A DNA stretch of 64,000 bases from Costus lasius (lineage: Eukaryota; Streptophyta; Magnoliopsida; Zingiberales; Costaceae): positions 64,216,018-64,280,017 of the forward strand of contig CM050453.2 in the NCBI GenBank assembly GCA_027563935.2, in the 5' to 3' direction. The notes below the pieces were generated by a model, which was not told the DNA's origin, ran no database searches, and worked only from the letters and a program-made list of their open reading frames with translations. Shown in pieces: positions 56,606-64,000 of this stretch (its first letter is position 1; every line of letters starts with the position of its first letter). A program made the position numbers and the translations under genes.

Positions 56606-58269
56606 TGAAAGATCCCCTAGAATAAGGGGAGGTAAAACCCTACAGGCGCATATGGAGATATAGATGCAGCGGAAAAAGGGTTTCAATGATCTTTGCATGC
56701 ATTATGATTAGCTTATAAAATCAGCATGAATAAAACGATTCATACCATAGCCATTTCTAGATGGCGCCTTGGAAGAAAAATCGCAAATGCCACTTCTCCA
56801 AAGTCTCGCACACAAGAGGATGATGGCAAACTCTTTGTTGCTCCTTGTGCTAGCAAGGCTACAAAGTGTCCTTGATCGAATGGAAAGGGATGATGAACTT
56901 CTTGGCCGAATCCTCCTCAACCTTCAAGACGTCGCCACACACGAAAGCGTCAAGAGAAGAGGTCGCTTGAGAGGCGAGAGTAGTAAGCACTATTCGAACG
57001 TGAGCGTTATCTCCAAGTGGAGATCATGGTTACTAAAAATAGCCACCACGTTCGCTCCAATGTTCACGCCAAGTGAACAACTCGCCAAGCCTTGAACCAT
57101 GCGCTCATTTCATGAGCCGGTTCACATTGGTTCAGTTTAAGAACTAATCAAGCCAAGCAACCAGTCCAAATCATAATTAAACCACAAGGTTCTTGATCTG
57201 ACCGTTGATCTCTTAATGCTTCTGATCTGACCGATCTAGCATTCATTCTCTCGATCGAAGCTTACCGATCTCAAGCCCTAATCAATCAAACATGATCAGA
57301 CCAGATCTCACTTACAATCAGAGATTAAATCCCTTTAAACTGAATCCGAACAATACAGTCCATACGATCTGACTTAAGTAAGCCATATCATCAAATTGTG
57401 CGACCCTGAGGGTTTCCTTTAAATGTCGGTAACGATAACTCACATTATCACGATCAGTGAGGGGTATCTAGCAACACATCACTGTCTCCCGATATAAAGG
57501 AAAGAGTCTTCCAAGACTACACCCAAAAACAGCACAAGTGTGAATCAAATCACAAGGCATGCATATTTCCTTTACCACTGGACGTTCTTATTGGACAAGC
57601 ATGTCAAGCTTGTAACTCCAATATGATGAGCATGATTAGAACAGATGAACACTGTCACCTGGGTATGGCCATACTCTTTTCTCAATCATCTCATCCAGGG
57701 GGCCCCTTTAGAACATCACACTCCTTAAACAAGGAGACGGCAATCCTATGTCTATCACTAGTGCCCTAACCTGACTCAAGCTCACCATCCAAGATAGTCT
57801 ATAATCATTATGTTTCAAATGATATTGAACTACCTCAAAACAATGACAATCATCATTTAGAAAACACAAGTGATCTCAAGTCAGAGGAAATGTGCCACTT
57901 GTCATACTCAAGGAATATTCACATAGCGACAAACAATTGAACATCCTAGTAGGGTCTGTCCAGTACATCCCATGTACCCATGAGTCTACATCTTATTCCA
58001 TGCTCGAAGCATCCTATAAGATTAGAACACATATTAGTCTCAATCATATCAAGGCTGTCACATGTTCACCAAGATATCTCGACTAAGGACTTAACTGCAT
58101 GTCAGCCTAGCTGAACAGCTTTGAGACATTATTCAGAAGAACATATATTGCAGCAGACAATGTAACTAACTGAATAACAACCATGCCTTTATAAACATAA
58201 GAGTTTATTACATGATACAGATACATTCCCATAGGCCTCAAACATTAGCCTTAAGGGCATACCCCAACA
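56606..58269 (-). repeat. Copia-4 5' LTR
   Basis: 1664 bases, nearly identical to 49207-50870. Followed by TSD CTACT and the Copia-3 pol sequence. Confidence 0.95.
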
Positions 58270-58274
58270 CTACT

Positions 58275-60476
58275 AGCTCATGCACATCCAACTGTGCTTG
58301 ACTACTTTGTCCTTCTTCTGGATTCTCATCCAGCTTTATTTCTCTCCCACTGGCCTCTTGGAGAAGAAATTCCTTCTCAAGAAAAATAGCCGTCCGAGCA
58401 ACAAAAACTTTGTTCTCTTTGGGATCGTAGAAATAATAACCCTTAGTTTCCTTAGGGTAACCGACAAAGATACATTTCTCAGATCTGCTCTCCAGTTTCC
58501 CAGAGGCGAGCTTTTTGACATAAGCCTCGCAACCCCAGATCTTAATAAATGTCAAGCTCGGCTGTTTCCCATACCATAACTCATATGGAGTCTTTGAAAC
58601 TGCCTTGGATGGCACTCGGTTTAGTACCTTTGCAGCTGTTTCCAGTGCAAATACCCAAAAGGAGTAAGGTAGAGTAGCCTGACTCATCATAGAGCGAACC
58701 ATATCAAGTAAGGTTCTATTTCTCCTCTCGGACACACCATTCCATTGCGGTGTTCCTGGTGGAGTGAGCTGTGAGACAATCCCACACTCCTTCAGATAGT
58801 CAGTAAACTCATGACTCAAGTATTCTCCACCTCGATCTGTGCGGAGTGATTTGATATTTCGGCCTAACTGATTCTGTACTTCATTTTTGAACTCTTTGAA
58901 CTTGTCAAAAGATTCACTTTTATGTCTCATAAGATAGACATAACCATACCTACTGAAATCATCAGTAAAGGTAATGAAGTATGAATAGCCACCTCTGGCA
59001 TGTTTACTAAAAGGCCCACACACATCACTGTGAATGAGGTCAAGTAAACCTGAAGCCCTTTGACCTTTGTTAGAAAAAAGGGGCCTTCGTCATTTTACCC
59101 ATTAAACAAGCTTTGCATGTATCAAGCTCCTCACAGGAGAATGATCCCAGCAGTCCATGATCATGCAACCGCTTAATGCGTTTCTTGTTAATATGGCCTA
59201 AACGACTATGCCATAGCAAGGTGCTATCATCAGCAAACTTGGCTTTCTTAATATCAATATTTTGTATAGAACATTCCATGTCCAACATGAATAACCCATT
59301 GTTAATCGATCCAGTAGCATAAACAATATTATCAAAAGAAAGATAACACTTTGAAATCTTGCATTCAAAGGAAAACCCTTTCCTGACAAGAGCAGGAATA
59401 GAGATAATATTTTTCGTTATGCTTGGTACAAAATAACAATTGTCCAGTTCCAATACAAGTCCAGATGGTAATGAGATGTAATAAACTCCTACAGCAACAG
59501 CAGCAACCCGTGCCCCGTTTCCAACTCGTAGGTCCACCTCATGCTGTCCCACCTGTCTTCTTCTCTTGAGTTCCTGTACATTAGAACAAATGTAAACTCC
59601 ACATGCAGTGTCCAACACCCATGAAATAGAAGAAGAAGATACCATGACTTCAGTCACGAAAATACCTGAGCCAGAAGCGAAAGGATTGCTTCCCTTCTTG
59701 TCTCCTTGGAGCGCTTTACAGTCCTTTTTCCAGTGACCCAGCTGGCCACAGTGGAAACATCTGTATTCCTTCGACCGCTTAACCTTTTGTTTCAGAGCCT
59801 TGTTGTAGTTCTTCACAGGGGCTTTGCCCTTCTTCCCTTTCTTCTTGTTCCTTGAAGGAACCATCAAGACAGAGGATGAAGGCTTTCCCTTTAGAGTCAA
59901 CTCTGTAGTCAAGAGCATGTTCAGCAACTCTGCCGGGGTACAGTCGATCTTGTTCATATTAAAATTAATGATGAACGGATCGTAAGTAGCCGGAAGAGAC
60001 TGCAGGATTATGTCTACAGCAAGCTCCTGATTGATGGTATGTCCCAGTTTCTCTAGAGCCTCCTTGTACCCAATCATCTTGAGTACGTGAGCTCCCACTG
60101 GACTCCCTTCAGCCAGTTTGCTCTGAAAGAAAAGCTTAGTCAAATTATAGCGTTCAGTCCTAGCCTGTGCAGCATACAACATCTTGAGGTTTGCTATAAT
60201 TTCTATAGCAGATAGATCCTCATGCTGACGCTGCAGCTCTGGCGTCATCGACGCAAGCATCAGGCAAGCGACATCAATGCTATCATTGACATGCTTTTCA
60301 TAAGCATCGCGAACCACCCTTGCGGCGTTCGCAGCGGGTTGAGGCGGTATAGCCATCTCGAGGACATACAGCTTCCTCTCTGCCTTAAGAACAATCTTAA
60401 GGTGTCCGTACCAGTCTGAGAAGTTTGGTCCAGCAAACTTCTCCCTTTCCAGTAGGGATCGCACATTGAAATTCGT
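58275..60476 (-). pseudogene. gag-pol: Copia-3 gag-pol, gag to integrase part
   Basis: Upstream half of the Copia-3 polyprotein. The initiator position reads ACG (60474-60476), as in Copia-2. Gag and CCHC knuckle, protease DTACG (here followed by VYIC) and the HHCC region are open to 59070. There an A run of six on the plus strand (59074-59079) against four in relatives adds one base and creates a TAA (59070-59072). In the shifted frame the integrase core (DVCGPF; TDRGGEYLS; SERRNRT) is open until Copia-4 interrupts it at 58274. The second half lies at 47622-49206. Confidence 0.93.
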
Positions 60477-62275
60477 GGTGTTCGTTGCTGCAGAAATCTA
60501 CAACAATACAAGAACAGCAAGGTCAGTATCAATGTTTAGAATCAATCCAGGACTTAAGAATGATTCTTTTCTCACTATTTTATCTGACTGAAAAATCCAT
60601 TAAACAGTCCGAAAGAGTAACACTCTTTTAGTGAGATGGGATCCAGATTTCATACTTGGTCCCGCGTCCCGCTCAGGCGAGATAAGATGCATAGAGAGTA
60701 CAAGCACTAATCTCTAGTAGGCAATCCCTGCCAATCGCCAACCCGTGCGATTCCCCTTCATCTGGGCAATCCAGCAGACTGTGCCAACTGAGTTGGTACA
60801 ACACAGTCTCTGATCCCACAGATGGCTGCCTCCATATGCGCCACATATGTAGCCTACATGGTCAAGCTGACCCGACCTACTCCCTGGACCACCACGTGCT
60901 ATGCTGAGCAACGAGAAGCGATAAATCCCTTCTCTGTAACACGCAGGTGTAATCACACACCGTCTGAAGATAGATGGGCGTGCCCACTAAGTGGGTACAA
61001 CACGGCCCCAACAATAGTCAGAACAGTGAGGTTTTGCGTCAGAAGGCTTACGTGCTTGATATTTAACGTTGGATTTTAATGGTCTTTTATCTTCTTAACT
61101 ATCATGCAAACCCTATGGTGATAGCAGAAGATTAAATCATGCAATTCTAATTATTGAAAACAATAAATGAAAGCATGATGATCTTATGTGGTAAACGCCC
61201 ATTAAGCCTAAGTAAGACCTTAATTTAACTTAAGTCTTCACTTGAGCTCTTCATGGGTCATTTGCATCTCATCTGGCCCAACCCAGGGTCCTAGCGCCCA
61301 CTGCAGCTCAGGTGCGCCCACCAGGTAAATCCGCCTGTCCTAGAGTCGAACTCTAGACCTTCCACCTGGTCAAGCCTCAAGCTGCATGCGCCTCTGCCAT
61401 GTGTGCTCTGTGCTCTTGTCTGATTAAAATACAATTTAATCTATCTAGACAAGATTGACACGCAGGTCAATTACATTGTATAAATTAATTAAAATGTGAT
61501 GCACAGATCACAATAAAAATAATTTACAATTAATCCAGGCACGCAGGCCCCAGCACAGCACACATTAAATTTGGGCAGCCCACATAAGATTAAATAAACA
61601 CTCAACATGGTATACTATCAACATGTGATTCAATAATAAGGAAATAAGAGTTTCAAAAAACCCATTGGGATTAATTTTATTTTCCTTATGTGCCCTACTA
61701 CCTTACAACGGTACATTAATAGGGATCCACTCATCATGTCTAGTCCGATCCACTGCCTTTGCATGCACCAAGTCCTAACTGACTTGAGTCGACCTAATGG
61801 TCAACTATGCATGCGCTAAGGGCTGAACAACCTTCATGAGTTCTGGCAAGCGGGTGTGACCCCGGGCCTAACTCAAGAGCGTTCACTTGTTGTCTCAACC
61901 AGACATCGCTACACGCCTGTCTGCAGTCGACCTATAGCCACCTCATGCTAGCGCACAGGTGCCATCTGGTTGACCCATCTAGGCTGTCAGATGGTCTGAT
62001 CAGACTATTTGGATCTTAACTAGAGGATGACTTCAACCCTAATAACCCGTCTAAGGTTTTACAGTAGTCGCTTTATAGATCTAGATGGATGCGCGCAAGA
62101 TGTTAAGTTTTTAGGTAAAAACAACTTTCAACATGCGCAACATTGTAAGAAAGCTTCATCTAAGTTAACATGCGTAAACTTAATGAAAACTTACATATAG
62201 AACTATACTTAAGCGCTAACATGCATCACAAAGCAATCATATGAGCATACATAAAACCAAAGCTCTGATACCAAT
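60477..62275 (-). other. Copia-3 untranslated leader
   Basis: TTCGA-loop hairpin at 61340-61356 with perfect stem CTAGAG/CTCTAG. Paired near-palindromes at 60983-60995 (loop TTA) and 60784-60796 (loop TCA). AAAGAGT/ACTCTTT-type hairpin near 60612-60630. No coding frame supported. Confidence 0.7.
62262..62273 (-). other. Copia-3 primer binding site (tRNA-iMet type)
   Basis: TGGTATCAGAGC on the minus strand, two bases from the 5' LTR. Confidence 0.9.
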
Positions 62276-63963
62276 TGAAAGTCCCTTTTTCCAAGGGGGG
62301 TGAAACCCAAAGGGGGCGCATATCAAAGTTTCGCAAGGGATGTTAGGGTTTCATAGATCGATTTATATGTCATATGATCAACTTTCAATACCTTATATAG
62401 ATGAAAAGGATTCATACCATTGCCATTGCTTAGATGGCGACTTGGAAGAGAAAGATGCGTGTGCTTCTTCTCCAAAAGTGACGCACACAAGGTGAAGATG
62501 ACTTGCTCCTTTGAATCCTTTGTGCTAGCAAAGCTCTTCAAAGTATCCTTGTCGAATGGAAGGGAATAGGATGAGAGCTCTAGCTTGGCCGAATCCTCTT
62601 CAAGGCGTGAAGACCTTCTCTACACGAGAGAGGGGGCGTCAAGAGGAAGAAGCGAGCGTTGAGGCGTTGAGGCGTTGAGGGAAGTGGCGTTTATGACTTT
62701 CCAAAAATAGAAAGACATGTAGCCATCCGCCCATGACATCAAAACCGACCAAAACGCCTACAAGCTTTGAACCATGCGTTCACTCATGTGAACCGGTTCA
62801 AATCAATTCGATCCAATTGCATTTGGTTCAAAAACCAAATCAAATCAGCCCAAGCCATGGTCTAGATCTCATTGAACCAAATGGTTCAAGATCTAACCGT
62901 TCATCTCTTGATGTTCTTGATCTCACCGATCTAGCATCAACACTCTCGATCGAAGCTTACCGATCTCAAACCCTAATCAATCAAACATGATCAGACCTGA
63001 TCTCACTTACAATCAGAGTTTAAATCCCTTTAAACTGAACCAAAACAATTCAGTCCACACGATCTGACTTAAGTAAGCCATATCATCAAATTGTGCGACC
63101 CTAAGGGTTTCCTTCAAATGTCGGTAACGATAACTCACGTTATCACGATCAGTGAGGGGTATCTAGCAACACATCACTGTCTCCCGATATAAAGGAAAGA
63201 GTCTTCCAAGACTACACCCAAACAACAGCACAAGTGTGAATCCACTTCACTAGGCATACATGTTTCCTTTGCCACTGGATGTTCTTATTGGACAAGCGTG
63301 TCAAGCCTGTAACTCCAATATGATGAGAGTGATCAGATCAGATGAACATAGTCATCTGGGTATGGCCATACACTTTCTCAACCATCTCATCCAGGGGGCC
63401 CCTTCAGAACATCACACTCCTAAAACAAGGAGACGGCAATCCTATATCTATCACTAGTGCCCTAACATGACTCATGCTCATTATCCAAAATAGTCTATAA
63501 TCTTTATGTTTCAAATGATATTGAACTACCTCAAAACAATGCCAATCATCATTTAGAAACACAAGTGATCTCAAGTCAGAGGACATATGCTACTTGTTTG
63601 CATACAAGGATTATTCGCATTGTGACAAGCAATTGAATATCCTAGTAGGGTCTGTCCAGTACATCCAATGTACCAATGAGTCTACATCTTATTCCATGCT
63701 CGAAGCATCCTATAAGATTAGAACACATATTAGTCTCAATCATATCAAGGCTGTCTCATGTTCACCAAGATATCTCGACTAAGGACAATACTGCATATCA
63801 GCCTAGCTGAACAGCATCGAGACATTATTCAGAAGTATACGCATTGCAGCAGATAATGTAACAACATGAATAACAACTATTGCCTTTATAAACATAGAGT
63901 TTATACATGATACTGAAATAATCCCAAGGCCTCAAACATTAGCCTTAAGGGCATACCCCAACA
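62276..63963 (-). repeat. Copia-3 5' LTR
   Basis: 1688 bases, near-identical to 45914-47601, followed by TSD AGTTT. Confidence 0.95.
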
Positions 63964-63968
63964 AGTTT

Positions 63969-64000
63969 GGTCCATATGCCAAAAATGGAAGTTGACCCTA
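63969..64000 (-). repeat. LTR D, continuation to the window edge
   Basis: Sequence after the Copia-3 TSD, continuing LTR D from 45913. It is not shared with any Copia-3 sequence. The D start point lies outside the window. Confidence 0.5.

Larger units (their letters stand above)
49207..58269 (-). mobile_element. Copia-4, youngest full-length copy
   Basis: Minus-strand Copia element with TSD CTACT (49202-49206, 58270-58274), inside Copia-3 pol. Both LTRs are 1664 bases and differ at only about three sites by eye, fewer than those of Copia-3, as expected for a later insertion. gag-pol is open except for one amber codon. Subgroup with Copia-1 (ATG start, NEKRIKRLHDNG). Confidence 0.96.
45914..63963 (-). 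mobile_element. Copia-3, full-length, carrying Copia-4
   Basis: Minus-strand Copia element with TSD AGTTT (45909-45913, 63964-63968). Both LTRs are 1688 bases (62276-63963 is the 5' LTR, 45914-47601 the 3' LTR) and differ at about eight sites by eye. Copia-4 is inserted in the pol frame between integrase and RT. Subgroup with Copia-2. The coding region has a lost ATG, a frameshift, a nonsense codon and a 102-bp RNase H deletion. Confidence 0.95.

Overview
This window is plant nuclear heterochromatin. It contains no recognisable host gene. Almost every base can be assigned to LTR retrotransposons stacked inside one another: Ty1/Copia elements with an initiator-Met tRNA primer site (TGGTATCAGAGS) and Ty3/Gypsy elements with the TGGCGCCRTTGCCGGGGA-type primer site of the plant Athila/Tat group. 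The element types and the mixed ages of the copies fit an angiosperm with a repeat-rich genome. The species cannot be told from the sequence.

Layout, left to right. 1-1405: unassigned DNA running into a decayed Copia-like LTR. 1406-33699: Gypsy element A, minus strand, old and degenerate (gag, protease, RT/RNase H and integrase remnants at 26907-31889). A is split by Copia-1 (3194-12316, plus, TSD AATAT), a solo Gypsy LTR (13026-14941, TSD TACCA) and Copia-2 (15246-26126, minus, TSD TCACA). Copia-2 itself holds a solo Copia LTR (19659-21358, TSD TATTC). 33700-42592: a 5'-truncated LTR 'C' with a primer site behind it, split by Gypsy element B (34077-42204, plus, TSD GTCAT). B has no pol and instead carries a Gag-like/acidic reading frame. 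42651 to the right edge: a reverse LTR 'D' of the same family as C, split by a GC-rich chromovirus-like LTR (about 43394-45577) and by Copia-3 (45914-63963, minus, TSD AGTTT). Copia-3 in turn holds Copia-4 (49207-58269, minus, TSD CTACT).

The four full-length Copia copies are one family (LTRs about 1.66-1.70 kb, leaders about 1.8 kb, one gag-pol frame) in two subgroups: 1 and 4, and 2 and 3. Their LTR pairs differ at only a handful of sites, so they are recent. Each copy nevertheless carries at least one coding lesion; Copia-4 has a single amber codon and is the most intact. The Gypsy elements are older, and A shows strong CpG decay.

The most interesting signals are: conserved hairpins in the Copia leader, one of them kept by compensatory base changes; a shared ATG-to-ACG start change in subgroup 2/3; the pol-less Gypsy B, whose acidic module follows a zinc-knuckle Gag; and dense TTACGG...CCGTAA palindromes throughout the Gypsy LTRs and 3' UTRs. 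Coordinates were read by eye. LTR ends supported by TSDs should be exact; other edges are approximate.
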